Source: Xanthobacteraceae bacterium (GTDB taxonomy: Bacteria > Pseudomonadota > Alphaproteobacteria > Rhizobiales > Xanthobacteraceae). Taken from it: DNA of 38,608 nt. The stretch is from contig JAFAXD010000656.1 in assembly GCA_019241285.1 (NCBI GenBank), positions 1 to 38,608 on the forward strand, given 5' to 3'. Made by a program: the position numbers and the translations under genes. Positions 7,341 to 15,680 of the stretch are shown here, one piece after another (position 1 is the first letter of the stretch; each line of letters begins with the position of its first letter). The notes beneath the pieces were generated by a model. It did no database searches, was not told the DNA's origin, and saw only the letters and a list, made by a program, of their open reading frames with translations.

Positions 7341-9308
7341 ATGAATATTCACCCATCGTTTGGGTCCGGGCCCGGAAAGCGACGCGTGTCCGGGGATCGG
7401 GGCGCACTACTGACGGCGCTGGTGCACCTGTGGCCGTACGTCTGGCCCTCCGACAGGCGCGACCTCAAAGCCCGCGTTCTGGTGGCGACCGCGCTTCTGT
7501 TTGTGGCCAAACTCACCACGATGGCGGTGCCCTTCACCTTCAAGTGGGCAACCGACGCGCTCGCCAATCCGCAATCGGCGCAGGACACGTCCTGGCTCGG
7601 GTGGGCGCTGGCGGCGCCGGTGGTGCTCACGCTCGCCTATGGCGGCACCCGCATCCTGATGGCGCTGCTCACGCAACTGCGCGATGGCTTGTTTGCCAGG
7701 GTCGCCATGCACGCGGTGCGGCGGCTTGCGCTGATCACCTTCGACCACATGCATCTGCTGTCGCTGCGCTTTCATCTCGAGCGCAAGACCGGCGGGCTCA
7801 CCCGCGTCCTCGAGCGCGGTCGCGACGCGATCGAGACGATCGTGCGCATGGTGATCATCCAGCTGTTTCCGACCATCGTCGAGCTTGCGCTCGTGGTCGG
7901 CGTGCTGCTGTGGCAGTTCAATGCCCTTTACGTCGCCGTCATCGTGGCCGTGGTCGCGGTCTATATCAGCTATACCTACTTTGCGACCGAGTGGCGGATC
8001 GGCATTCGCCGCAAGATGAACGATAGTGATACCGACGCCAATGTGAAGGCGATCGACTCGCTGTTGAACTACGAGACGGTGAAGTACTTCGGCGCCGAGG
8101 CGCGCGAGAGCCAGCGCTACGATCGCTCGATGGCGCGCTATGAAGATGCCAGCATCAGGTCCTACGTTTCGCTCGCGGTTCTCAACGCCGGACAGGCCAC
8201 CATTTTCACGATCGGACTCGCCATCGTAATGATCATGTGCGTCTACGGGATCAAGAACGGCACGCAGACCGTCGGCGATTTCGTAATGATCAACGCGATG
8301 ATGATTCAGCTCTACCAGCCCCTCAATTTCATGGGCATGGTCTATCGTGAGATCAAGCAGGCGGTGATCGACATCGAGAAGATGTTCGCAATTCTCGGCC
8401 GCGATCCCGAGATCGAGGACAAGCCCGGCGCCAAGCCGCTGATCGTCAGCCAAGGCGCCATCCGGTTCGAGAATGTCTCGTTCGCCTACGAACCGGCGCG
8501 GCCGATCCTGAAAGGATTGTCGTTCGAGGTTCCGGCCGGCCACACTGTGGCGATCGTCGGGCCCTCGGGCGCGGGTAAATCCACCATTTCCCGGCTGCTG
8601 TTTCGTTTCTACGACATCGGCTCCGGGCGCATCGTCATCGACGGCCAGGACATCCGCGACGTGACCCAAGCCTCGCTGCGCGCCGCGATCGGCATGGTTC
8701 CCCAGGATACGGTGCTGTTCAACGACAACGTGCGCTACAACATCCGCTACGGACGCTGGGACGCGAGCGACGCCGAGGTGGAACAAGCCGCCGCACTGGC
8801 GCAGATCGACACGTTCATTCGGTCGACCCCGAAGGGCTACGAGACCGAGGTCGGCGAGCGCGGCCTGAAGCTATCCGGCGGCGAGAAGCAGCGCGTCGCC
8901 ATCGCCCGGACGATCCTGAAGGCGCCGCCGATTCTGGTGCTTGATGAGGCAACCTCCGCGCTCGACAGCCACACCGAGCGCGAGATCCAGGATGCGCTCG
9001 ATCGGGTCTCGCGCAACCGCACCACGCTCGTGATCGCGCACCGGCTTTCGACCATCGTCGAGGCTAACGAGATCATCGTGCTTGACCAGGGCTCAATCGT
9101 CGAGCGTGGCACGCACGCGCAGTTGCTTGCGGCTCGTGGGCTCTACGCCAGCATGTGGTACCGCCAGCGCGAAGCCGAGGAGGCGCGCGAGAAACTCGCG
9201 CTTGCCGGAGACGATGCCGAGGCGGCAGTCAGCCCTGAGCCCGTCGAGCGTGAGCCGGAGCCCCAACCGCAACCTCGCCTTCGGCTGACCGACGCTGCAG
9301 CAGAGTAA
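7341..9308 (+). CDS. ABC exporter of the Atm1/HMT1 type (fused permease-ATPase)
   Basis: A 655-residue half-transporter that works as a homodimer in the inner membrane. Residues 45-350 are a six-helix type-1 exporter domain containing LERKTGGLTRVLERGRDAIE and LNYETVKYFGAE, both characteristic of the Atm1 subfamily. The ATPase domain has Walker A GPSGAGKST, a Q-loop, the signature LSGGEKQRVAIARTILK, Walker B ILVLDEATSALD and the switch His (VIAHRLST). Atm1-type proteins export glutathione-conjugated metal or sulfur species; in alphaproteobacteria they confer metal tolerance and support iron-sulfur homeostasis. The C-terminal 40 residues are a Pro/Glu-rich tail. It stands 12 bp ahead of psd, so it may share that transcript. 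Confidence 0.93.
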   Translation: MNIHPSFGSGPGKRRVSGDRGALLTALVHLWPYVWPSDRRDLKARVLVATALLFVAKLTTMAVPFTFKWATDALANPQSAQDTSWLGWALAAPVVLTLAYGGTRILMALLTQLRDGLFARVAMHAVRRLALITFDHMHLLSLRFHLERKTGGLTRVLERGRDAIETIVRMVIIQLFPTIVELALVVGVLLWQFNALYVAVIVAVVAVYISYTYFATEWRIGIRRKMNDSDTDANVKAIDSLLNYETVKYFGAEARESQRYDRSMARYEDASIRSYVSLAVLNAGQATIFTIGLAIVMIMCVYGIKNGTQTVGDFVMINAMMIQLYQPLNFMGMVYREIKQAVIDIEKMFAILGRDPEIEDKPGAKPLIVSQGAIRFENVSFAYEPARPILKGLSFEVPAGHTVAIVGPSGAGKSTISRLLFRFYDIGSGRIVIDGQDIRDVTQASLRAAIGMVPQDTVLFNDNVRYNIRYGRWDASDAEVEQAAALAQIDTFIRSTPKGYETEVGERGLKLSGGEKQRVAIARTILKAPPILVLDEATSALDSHTEREIQDALDRVSRNRTTLVIAHRLSTIVEANEIIVLDQGSIVERGTHAQLLAARGLYASMWYRQREAEEAREKLALAGDDAEAAVSPEPVEREPEPQPQPRLRLTDAAAE

Positions 9309-9320
9309 GAAATACCCCGC

Positions 9321-10022
9321 ATGTCCATCAGTACGTCGATCCGTTCGCAGCTCGCGCCGATCCATCCGGAAGGCTATCCATTCGTCATCGGCTTTGTGGT
9401 CGTGACGTTGATCCTGTTCTGGGTGTGGGAGCCAGGGGGCTGGATCGCGACCTTCGCGACGTTGTGGTGTGCCTATTTCTTTCGCGATCCGCAGCGGGTG
9501 GCCCCGACCTATCCGGGCGTCGTTGTGGCTCCGGCCGACGGTCGCGTCGTCTCGGTTGCGACCGCGGTGCCGCCGCCCGATCTCGGCCTCGGCGCGGCGC
9601 CGCTGGTGCGCATTTCCATCTTCATGAGCGTGTTTGATTGCCACGTGAACCGCAGTCCAGTGCTGGGCCGCATCGAGCGTATCGTCTATCATGAGGGCCT
9701 GTTCCTCAACGCGAGCCTCGACAAAGCGAGCGAGGATAACGAACGCAACGCCCTGATCATCGCCACGCCGGAAGGCACGCGCGTCGCCGTCGTGCAGATT
9801 GCCGGTCTGATCGCGCGCCGCATCGTCCGCTTCGTCAACGAGGGGCAAGCCTTGGCCGCGGGCCAGCGCATCGGGATGATTCGGTTTGGCTCACGCGCGG
9901 ACGTCTACTTGCCGGCCGGCACGGTGGCGCTGGTCGGGGACGGGCAGACGGCGATCGCGGGCGAGACGGTTTTGGCCGAATTGTCGCCCCGCCCGCAACC
10001 GCATGGTTACCAAAAGGGATGA
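9321..10022 (+). CDS. psd: Phosphatidylserine decarboxylase (short type)
   Basis: A 233-residue proenzyme that makes phosphatidylethanolamine from phosphatidylserine. Two short hydrophobic stretches near residues 20-53 anchor it to the inner membrane. The conserved [10 protein letters not shown] lies near 68-77 and [12 protein letters not shown] at 102-113. The self-cleavage site is Gly190-Ser191 in RFGSRADVY; the Ser becomes the pyruvoyl group of the small subunit. This is the archaeal/alphaproteobacterial PSD-A length, shorter than E. coli Psd. The phosphatidylserine synthase gene follows in the same direction, the standard order in rhizobia. Confidence 0.95.
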   Translation: MSISTSIRSQLAPIHPEGYPFVIGFVVVTLILFWVWEPGGWIATFATLWCAYFFRDPQRVAPTYPGVVVAPADGRVVSVATAVPPPDLGLGAAPLVRISIFMSVFDCHVNRSPVLGRIERIVYHEGLFLNASLDKASEDNERNALIIATPEGTRVAVVQIAGLIARRIVRFVNEGQALAAGQRIGMIRFGSRADVYLPAGTVALVGDGQTAIAGETVLAELSPRPQPHGYQKG

Positions 10023-10101
10023 GTTTTGCGATACAACGAATTGATTGCGCTTATGAATGCAGTCTCTGAACGAGGGGCGGGTAAAGCTTTCCGGTAAGGC
10101 C

Positions 10102-11025
10102 ATGAGAAAGTATAATCAGGATATGCGCAGGATTTTTCCGCCGTTCGAACCCGATCTTCCGGGACTGCGCCGGCGCCGGTTCCGGCCGATCCCGTTTCGC
10201 ACGCTCGCGCCCAACCTGGTCACGCTGCTTGCGCTCTGCGCCGGCCTAACCGCTGTGCGCTTCGCCGCCGAAAACAAGCTCGATTGGGCGGTGGGCTGCA
10301 TTGTGCTCGCGGCGACACTCGACGGGCTCGATGGACGCCTGGCACGGCTGATCAAGGGCACATCGCGCTTCGGTGCGGAGCTCGACAGCTTGGCCGACTT
10401 CGTCAACTTCGGGGTCGCTCCGGCCCTGATGCTCTATTTCTGGAGCCTGCACGACCTGAAGAATGTCGGGTGGATCGCCGCCCTGCTGTTCGCGATCTGC
10501 GCCGGACTGCGGCTCGCGCGCTTTAATGTGATGCTGCATGACCCGACCCGGCCGGCCTGGGCGGGCAATTTCTTCGTCGGAGTGCCGGCACCCGCGGGCG
10601 CGATCATTGGCTTGCTGCCGCTTTATGTCGAATTCCTGGGCATCCCCGGGGTGCGGTTCCCGGCGCTGCTGAGCTTCCTCTACACGCTTGCCATCGCCTT
10701 GCTGATGGTGTCACGCCTTCCGGTGTTCTCCGGCAAGAAGGTCGGCACGCGCGTCGCGCCGGATATGGTGCTGCCGGTTTTTGTGCTGGTGGTGGCGTTC
10801 TTCGCGCTGCTGCTGAGCTACCCCTGGGAGGTGCTGAGTGTCGGGACCCTCATGTTCCTGGGCAGCCTGCCGCTCAGCTTGCTTTCCTACAGTCGGCACT
10901 TGCGGCGGATGGCGCTCGCGCATCCCGCGGGCGCCTCCCGCCCGGCCAGCACCGTCCAGGTTGCGCCCCAACCAGCACCCCCGACTATGCCGCCCGATGA
11001 CGAACGGCCGGCCCGCCTGAACTGA
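10102..11025 (+). CDS. pssA: CDP-diacylglycerol--serine O-phosphatidyltransferase
   Basis: An integral membrane enzyme of about 307 residues that joins CDP-diacylglycerol and serine to give phosphatidylserine. The CDP-alcohol phosphotransferase signature DG-x2-AR-x8-G-x3-D-x3-D is intact (DGRLARLIKG through GAELDSLAD). Six to eight hydrophobic helices follow, and the last 45 residues are a Pro/Ala-rich cytoplasmic tail. With psd just upstream the pair makes phosphatidylethanolamine. The start is unsure: ATG 10102 is chosen, ATG 10123 (MRRIFPPFEPDL) fits the family N-terminus equally well, and ATG 10057 would add a segment with little family resemblance. Confidence 0.93.
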   Translation: MRKYNQDMRRIFPPFEPDLPGLRRRRFRPIPFRTLAPNLVTLLALCAGLTAVRFAAENKLDWAVGCIVLAATLDGLDGRLARLIKGTSRFGAELDSLADFVNFGVAPALMLYFWSLHDLKNVGWIAALLFAICAGLRLARFNVMLHDPTRPAWAGNFFVGVPAPAGAIIGLLPLYVEFLGIPGVRFPALLSFLYTLAIALLMVSRLPVFSGKKVGTRVAPDMVLPVFVLVVAFFALLLSYPWEVLSVGTLMFLGSLPLSLLSYSRHLRRMALAHPAGASRPASTVQVAPQPAPPTMPPDDERPARLN

Positions 11026-11036
11026 CGGCTCCTCCG

Positions 11037-11582
11037 ATGCCCCGGGCAATTCGCCTTTTGGCCGCGGACAAACCGCGCCCTGCAATTTGCGACACGCTGC
11101 TTCTCACCGCCGAGCAGCGCCGCCTGCAGCGCGGATTTGTGTTCGGGGGGAAGGGGACCTGCGTCGAGTTCGATTTTCCCGAAGCGCTGACGCTGCGAAC
11201 CGACGACGCGCTGCTGCTCGATGACGGGAACGCGGTCGAGGTGGTGGCTGACGTCGAGCCGCTGCTGGAGGTGCGGGCGGAGTTTCCGGTGCTGGCACGC
11301 CTCGCCTGGATGCTCGGGGACCGGCATGTGCCCGTTGAAATCATGCCCAATCGGCTGCGCCTGCGGCGCGATCCGGCGCTGGAGACCTTGCTCGCCTCAG
11401 CCGGCGGCAAGGTGCGTGCGATCGACGCTCCGTTCTCCCCGGAGGGTGGCGCCTATGTGATCGGGGGCGGCGCGCACGATCACCATGAGCATCATCACGA
11501 GCATGGGCACGATCACCATGATCACGCCCATGGCGATGGCGGGACGCCTGACGCACACTCGACGGGCAAGGAACCTGGTTGA
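11037..11582 (+). CDS. ureE: UreE-like nickel metallochaperone with His-rich tail
   Basis: A 181-residue UreE homologue. The N-terminal domain is peptide-binding-like. The C-terminal domain has LAWMLGDRHVPVEI, which holds the conserved interface histidine that binds nickel in UreE dimers, and FSPEGGAYV. The end is a His/Asp/Glu-rich tail from about residue 147 (HDHHEHHHEHGHDHHDHAHG), a nickel store seen in Klebsiella UreE. UreE delivers Ni(II) to the UreG/UreF/UreD complex on urease. No urease structural or accessory gene is in this window, so this copy is detached from the rest of the system or serves another nickel enzyme. It follows pssA by 11 bp. Confidence 0.88.
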   Translation: MPRAIRLLAADKPRPAICDTLLLTAEQRRLQRGFVFGGKGTCVEFDFPEALTLRTDDALLLDDGNAVEVVADVEPLLEVRAEFPVLARLAWMLGDRHVPVEIMPNRLRLRRDPALETLLASAGGKVRAIDAPFSPEGGAYVIGGGAHDHHEHHHEHGHDHHDHAHGDGGTPDAHSTGKEPG

Positions 11583-11586
11583 AATA

Positions 11587-12231
11587 TTAGGGTCGCTTGA
11601 ACGGATGCCCCGGCATCAGATCGTAGGGATGGGCCCAGCCCGGTAGCGCCTTGATCCGCCCGAGCCAGTTGGCGATCGCTTTGTGGTTGCCGGCAATATC
11701 GAAACCGAATTCCTCGGCCGGGTAGTAAAGGTAGCCGACCAGTGAAATGTCGGCGATGGTCGGGCGCGCGCCAAGCACGAACGGCGATGTCGCGAGCCGT
11801 TTGTCCAAGATGGCGAGCGAGTTGTCGATGCGCCCCTTGAGAAACGCCATGCCGCCGGGATCGGGCTTGGGGGCAAAATTCTTCAAGAACCGATATGGAC
11901 CAAGATAGCCATTGACCTTCTGGTTATCGAACAGGAGCCAACGCAGGCACTCCAGCTGCTCGTCGTAATTTTCCGGCCGGAACTTTCCGGAGCGGTCCGC
12001 CAGGTAGGTGAGGATCACGCCCGACTGGCTGAGCTTCTTGGCGCCGTGCACCAGCACTGGTGCTTCGCCCATCTCGTTGATGTCGGAGCGGAACTCCGGC
12101 GTTCGCTGCACGCCGGCGGCGAAGAAGTCGACAAAGACCGGTTCCCAATCGGCGCCGATCAAGTTGAGCATCAGCGCGGCTCGATAGGAGTTTCCCGATT
12201 GCGCAAAGCAATGCAGCTGATACTCGGCCAT
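11587..12231 (-). CDS. Glutathione S-transferase family protein
   Basis: A 214-residue soluble enzyme with the two-domain GST layout. The N-terminal thioredoxin fold starts YQLHCFAQSGNSYRAALML, with Ser/Tyr candidates for thiolate activation. The cis-proline loop is EAPVLVHG and the glutathione-contacting SQSGVILTYLAD follows. The helical C-terminal domain contains the N-capping motif RPTIADISLVGYL. Substrate is not predictable. ATG 12231 is chosen because the thioredoxin fold starts at once and GGAATGAAG precedes it. The gene lies 106 bp downstream of the ArsR-type regulator on the same strand and may be under its control. Confidence 0.88.
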   Translation of the reverse strand: MAEYQLHCFAQSGNSYRAALMLNLIGADWEPVFVDFFAAGVQRTPEFRSDINEMGEAPVLVHGAKKLSQSGVILTYLADRSGKFRPENYDEQLECLRWLLFDNQKVNGYLGPYRFLKNFAPKPDPGGMAFLKGRIDNSLAILDKRLATSPFVLGARPTIADISLVGYLYYPAEEFGFDIAGNHKAIANWLGRIKALPGWAHPYDLMPGHPFKRP

Positions 12232-12337
12232 GGCTTCATTCCCGGAGCGTGTTGCTGAGGTCGCCGCGCGTGAGCGCATGCGGCGACGGCGACCGCATCA
12301 CTCTTTTGCAGATCAGCCGGGAGGTCAAGCCGTGGTG

Positions 12338-13024
12338 CTAGACCGAGAGGTCGAACGCTTCCATGAACCCACGATGCCCAGCCGGTGTAATGATCAGCGC
12401 GCGGCTGTCGCGAACACGCTCGACCCAGTTGAGCTCGAAGCAGCGGTTTGCCAGCGCGGCGCCAACCGCACCGCCGATATGTGGCCGCCGCTCGGTCCAG
12501 TCGACGCACGGCCGGCAGAACACACGCCGCCGCGCCCGGGCGCCTGAAAGGTCCACGCCGAGCCGGGTGAGAAACGCAGCTCCGGCATCGGTGACCTCGC
12601 CGGCTTCGTTTCCCAGCACGACGCAGTCGCGGGCAATGAGCCGATCCGCAATTCCGACACCGAGTTCGCCGGCGAAATGGTCGTAGCAGGTGCGGGCGTG
12701 GCGGATCAGGTCATCGGCTTTGGAGCGAGGTTGGAAGCGCGGTGGTCCGGTCAGCGCGACCGCCATGATGCTTTCCAGCATCTGCCCGACGTGAGCCCCG
12801 GTGAGCCGATAGTAGCGGTGCCGGCCCTGCTTGCAGACATCGACAAGGCGCGCGCCGCGGAGCTTGGCGAGGTGTCCGCTGGTGGTCTGCGCCGACACAC
12901 CCGCGGCGTATGCGAGTTCGGTTGCGGTCAACGCGCGTCCGTCGAGTAGCGCGCACAGGATGTTGGCGCGGGCGGGATGGCCGACCAGGGCCGCAACTTC
13001 TGCCATCTGTGGAATGCCTTGCAT
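12338..13024 (-). CDS. ArsR-type winged-helix transcription regulator
   Basis: About 228 residues. An ArsR/SmtB-like winged helix occupies the first 90: VGHPARANILCALLDG, then LTATELAYAAGVSAQTTSGHLAKL as recognition helix and GRHRYYRL as wing. A C-terminal domain of about 120 residues with CYDHFAGELGV and an RRVFCRPCVDWTERRPH segment follows. This longer two-domain form is common in rhizobia. The cysteines and histidines of FCRPCVDWTERRPHIGG could bind a metal or sense redox state, but no standard ArsR metal site is obvious. Starts at 13063, 13024 or 13006 are all possible; 13024 is taken. A perfect dyad at 13069-13086 may be its operator. Confidence 0.85.
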   Translation of the reverse strand: MQGIPQMAEVAALVGHPARANILCALLDGRALTATELAYAAGVSAQTTSGHLAKLRGARLVDVCKQGRHRYYRLTGAHVGQMLESIMAVALTGPPRFQPRSKADDLIRHARTCYDHFAGELGVGIADRLIARDCVVLGNEAGEVTDAGAAFLTRLGVDLSGARARRRVFCRPCVDWTERRPHIGGAVGAALANRCFELNWVERVRDSRALIITPAGHRGFMEAFDLSV

Positions 13025-13068
13025 GGCCCAAATATGAGCGCTGCGACGCTCGGCTACCAGCATGGATA

Positions 13069-13086
13069 CTTCGGCCGTGGCCGAAG
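13069..13086. promoter_or_regulatory. Perfect inverted repeat between ogt and the ArsR gene
   Basis: CTTCGGCC, two bases, GGCCGAAG. Both genes are on the minus strand, so this can be the terminator stem of ogt (no T-run follows) or an autoregulatory operator of the ArsR protein. Symmetry is seen; function is inferred. Confidence 0.4.
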
Positions 13087-13105
13087 CATTTGGCCGCTTC
13101 CTAGC

Positions 13106-13666
13106 TTAGAGCAGCGCCGGTGCATCCTGGTGCGCCCCGGTCGGCCGCTCCGCTGACGGGCGCTGTGAATATCGCCGTTCGTGCTCGAGCAGCCAGCGCT
13201 TGCGCGGCAGACCGCCGGCATACCCGGTCAACGTGCCATTGCTGCCGATCACACGATGGCAGGGAACCACGATCGCGATCGGGTTCGAGCCATTGGCGAG
13301 GCCAACCGCGCGGCTCGCCCCGCGGCGTCCGAGCTCGACCGCGAGCTCGCCATAAGTCGTCGTGTGCCCGGCCGGGATCCGGCGCAGCGCCGCCCAGACC
13401 TCGCGCTGAAACGGCGTCCCCCCCGTGGCGACGCGCAGCTTTGCGACGGCGTCGAGATCGCCGGCGAAGTAGGCGGTAAGCGCATTCACGAACGCGACCG
13501 GGGCCGGCCCTAGGTCGAGCTGGTAGGCGCTGTAGTGTAGTCGCAACAATCGGCGCAGCCGTTGTCCGTAATCGGCAAAATCAAGCGCGCGCAGCGCGCC
13601 GTCACCGTCGCTCACGAGCAGGATATCGCCGAGTGGTGAACCATAGGTATCGAGCGTCAATCGCAT
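13106..13666 (-). CDS. ogt: Methylated-DNA--protein-cysteine S-methyltransferase
   Basis: A 186-residue suicide repair protein that takes methyl or larger alkyl groups from O6 of guanine. The acceptor Cys136 is in IVVPCHRVIGSNG, the family signature. The DNA-binding helix-turn-helix lies in TTTYGELAVELGRRGASRAVG, with the arginine finger and the NGSNP turn. The N-terminal half is the variable ribonuclease-H-like domain. ATG 13666 is preferred over ATG 13675 because the AGGGA ribosome-binding site is then at a normal distance. It lies upstream of the ArsR-type gene. No ada-type AraC domain is attached, so it is the constitutive Ogt type. Confidence 0.93.
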   Translation of the reverse strand: MRLTLDTYGSPLGDILLVSDGDGALRALDFADYGQRLRRLLRLHYSAYQLDLGPAPVAFVNALTAYFAGDLDAVAKLRVATGGTPFQREVWAALRRIPAGHTTTYGELAVELGRRGASRAVGLANGSNPIAIVVPCHRVIGSNGTLTGYAGGLPRKRWLLEHERRYSQRPSAERPTGAHQDAPALL

Positions 13667-13766
13667 GGTGAACATCCCTGAATCAGGTTGATCGAACCCG
13701 AATATGTGGGCGTAGCCCCCGGGGGACCAGAACCATCAATTCGCTGATCACCGAAGTGTTGTGGCG

Positions 13767-15263
13767 TCACCGCATCGTTGGAATGACGAACTCCGCGCCT
13801 TCCTTGATGCCGGATGGCCAACGCGCCGTCACCGTTTTGGTCTTGGTGTAGAAGCGGATGGAGTCCGGTCCGTGCTGATTGAGATCGCCGAACCCGGACC
13901 GTTTCCAGCCGCCGAACGTGTAGTAGGAGAGGGGCACGGGAATTGCGAAATTCACACCGACCATGCCGACGTTGACGCGGCTGGTGAAATCGCGCGCGGT
14001 GTCGCCGTCGCGGGTGAAGATGGCGACGCCATTGCCGTAGTCGTGTTCCGAGGGCAGGCGCACGGCCTCTTCGTAATCTTTGGCTCGCACCACGGACAGT
14101 ACGGGTCCGAAAATCTCTTCCCTGTAGATGCGCATGCTCGGCTTGACTTCGTCGAACAGGCAGCCGCCCATGAAGTTCCCGTTTTCATAGCCCTGGAGCT
14201 TGAAGTTGCGTCCGTCGACCACGAGTTTGGCGCCCTCCTTCACCCCCAGCTCGACGTAGTTCTTGACCTTGTCGAGATGGGCGCGCGTGACCAGCGGCCC
14301 GTAATCGGCTTGCGGATCGGTCGAAGGCCCGACCTTGAGGCTCTCGACCCGCGGGATGAGTTTCTGCACCAGGATGTCGGCAGTCTTCTGCCCCACCGGT
14401 ACGGCCACCGAAACTGCCATGCACCGCTCGCCGGCCGAGCCGTACCCGGCGCCGATGAGGGCGTCCACGGCCTGGTCCATATCCGCGTCCGGCATGACGA
14501 TCATGTGGTTCTTGGCGCCGCCAAAACATTGAACGCGCTTTCCGTGGGCGCAGCCCGTGGCGTAGATGTATTCAGCGATACTCGACGACCCCACGAAACC
14601 GATGGCTTGGACGCGGGGGTCGGTCAACAGCGTATCGACCGCCTCTTTGTCGCCATTGACGACGTTGAGCACGCCGGCAGGCAGCCCGGCTGCGACGAGC
14701 AGCTCCGCGAGCCGCATCGGTACGGAGGGGTCGCGCTCGGACGGCTTGAGAATGAACGCGTTACCGCAAGCGACCGCCGGGGCGAATTTCCACATGGGAA
14801 TCATAGCCGGGAAGTTGAAAGGCGTGATGCCGGCCACGACGCCCAGCGGCTGCCGCAACGAGAACAGGTCGATCCCCGGTCCGGCGCTGTCGGAGAATTC
14901 CCCTTTCAGCAGATGCGGGATGCCGCAGGCAAATTCCACGACCTCAAGCCCGCGCTGAATGTCGCCGCGCGCGTCGGCGACGGTCTTGCCGTGTTCCGAG
15001 GACAGAAGCTTAGCCAGGCTGTCGTACTCGTTCTGGACCAGCTCGAGGAACTTGAACATCACGCGGGCGCGGCGCTGCGGATTCGTTGCGGCCCAGGCGG
15101 GCTGGGCTGCTGCGCCGGTCGCGATCGCCGCCTCCATCTCTGAGCGAGACGCAAATGCGACTTTGGCCTGGACCTCACCCGTATTGGGATCGAACACCTC
15201 ACCGAAGCGGCCGGACTTGCCGGCAATCACCTTGCCGCTGATGAAATGCCCGATCTCCCGCAT
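13767..15263 (-). CDS. mmsA: CoA-acylating methylmalonate-semialdehyde dehydrogenase
   Basis: A 498-residue aldehyde dehydrogenase that converts methylmalonate semialdehyde (valine, thymine) or malonate semialdehyde to propionyl- or acetyl-CoA with NAD+. Subfamily marks are ITPFNFPAMIPMWKF at 146-160, FVGSSSIAEYIYATG, and GGAKNHMIVMPDAD replacing the glutamate-bearing GGK motif of ordinary hydrolytic dehydrogenases. The catalytic Cys281 is in GSAGERCMA. Length and motifs are standard. ATG 15263 follows an excellent GGGAGGAG. It is a single gene with no mmsB neighbour. Confidence 0.95.
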   Translation of the reverse strand: MREIGHFISGKVIAGKSGRFGEVFDPNTGEVQAKVAFASRSEMEAAIATGAAAQPAWAATNPQRRARVMFKFLELVQNEYDSLAKLLSSEHGKTVADARGDIQRGLEVVEFACGIPHLLKGEFSDSAGPGIDLFSLRQPLGVVAGITPFNFPAMIPMWKFAPAVACGNAFILKPSERDPSVPMRLAELLVAAGLPAGVLNVVNGDKEAVDTLLTDPRVQAIGFVGSSSIAEYIYATGCAHGKRVQCFGGAKNHMIVMPDADMDQAVDALIGAGYGSAGERCMAVSVAVPVGQKTADILVQKLIPRVESLKVGPSTDPQADYGPLVTRAHLDKVKNYVELGVKEGAKLVVDGRNFKLQGYENGNFMGGCLFDEVKPSMRIYREEIFGPVLSVVRAKDYEEAVRLPSEHDYGNGVAIFTRDGDTARDFTSRVNVGMVGVNFAIPVPLSYYTFGGWKRSGFGDLNQHGPDSIRFYTKTKTVTARWPSGIKEGAEFVIPTMR

Positions 15264-15680
15264 GGGTACTCCTCCCTGTGGCTGCCTCAGCACCGGAATT
15301 CCCGCCCCGGCCATTGCCGATGCGAACCACGACATGCCTTTGTCGCTGGCTCGATGATATAAGGGCGGACTCTGAAAGGCGACAACGACCTCATGGCCGA
15401 TGTCATCCATAAGCTAACCGACGCTCGTCCTTCGGTCGGTTTCTCGGCACGTTCCAACCACTTGGCGTTGGCCGTTGCGAGCATTGGTGTCGTTTACGGC
15501 GACATCGGCACCAGCTCAGTCTTTCGAATTCCAACGGGACGGGTCGTCGAAATCGGAACCTAGGTCACCATCTGAGCCATTGTTCGGGGGAAGCTTGGTT
15601 ACACTTGTGTAGCGGCGACAATGATGAGGTGGGGTGGTATATGGTGGCGCATATTGCGGCGCAGCAATTCAGGTTCTTAA
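15264..15680. other. 417-bp region holding a kup remnant and two promoter regions
   Basis: The only coding trace is the decayed kup described separately (15393-15575). The left part should carry the mmsA promoter (minus strand) and 15576-15680 the promoter of the intact kup. A small dyad TACAC-TT-GTGTA occurs near 15600. No other gene is supported. Confidence 0.55.
15393..15575 (+). pseudogene. Remnant of a second kup gene: start and end joined, middle lost
   Basis: Reading from ATG 15393 gives 56 codons. Residues 24-41 ([18 protein letters not shown]) match residues 33-48 of the intact Kup next door ([16 protein letters not shown]). The frame then jumps straight into [13 protein letters not shown], matching the last residues of the intact protein ([17 protein letters not shown]). 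The codon for the Gln of GTQVTI is TAG here, followed in frame by VTI and TGA. About 580 codons of the transporter are missing between the two parts. The N-terminal 23 residues differ from those of the neighbour, so this was a diverged paralogue and not a fresh duplicate. It cannot encode a transporter. Confidence 0.85.

Noticed and set aside
7407-8786. 459-codon open frame opposite the ABC exporter
   Set aside because: It is a mirror frame of a strongly supported gene; its product is His/Asp/Arg-rich low complexity without any family motif or ribosome-binding site.
11480-11545. Repetitive His codons as a possible tandem repeat or CRISPR-like array
   Set aside because: It is the coding sequence of the His-rich UreE tail, with no regular repeat-spacer structure.
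13761-15143. 460-codon open frame opposite methylmalonate-semialdehyde dehydrogenase
   Set aside because: Antisense shadow caused by high GC codon use; the dehydrogenase on the other strand has a full set of motifs and a good ribosome-binding site.
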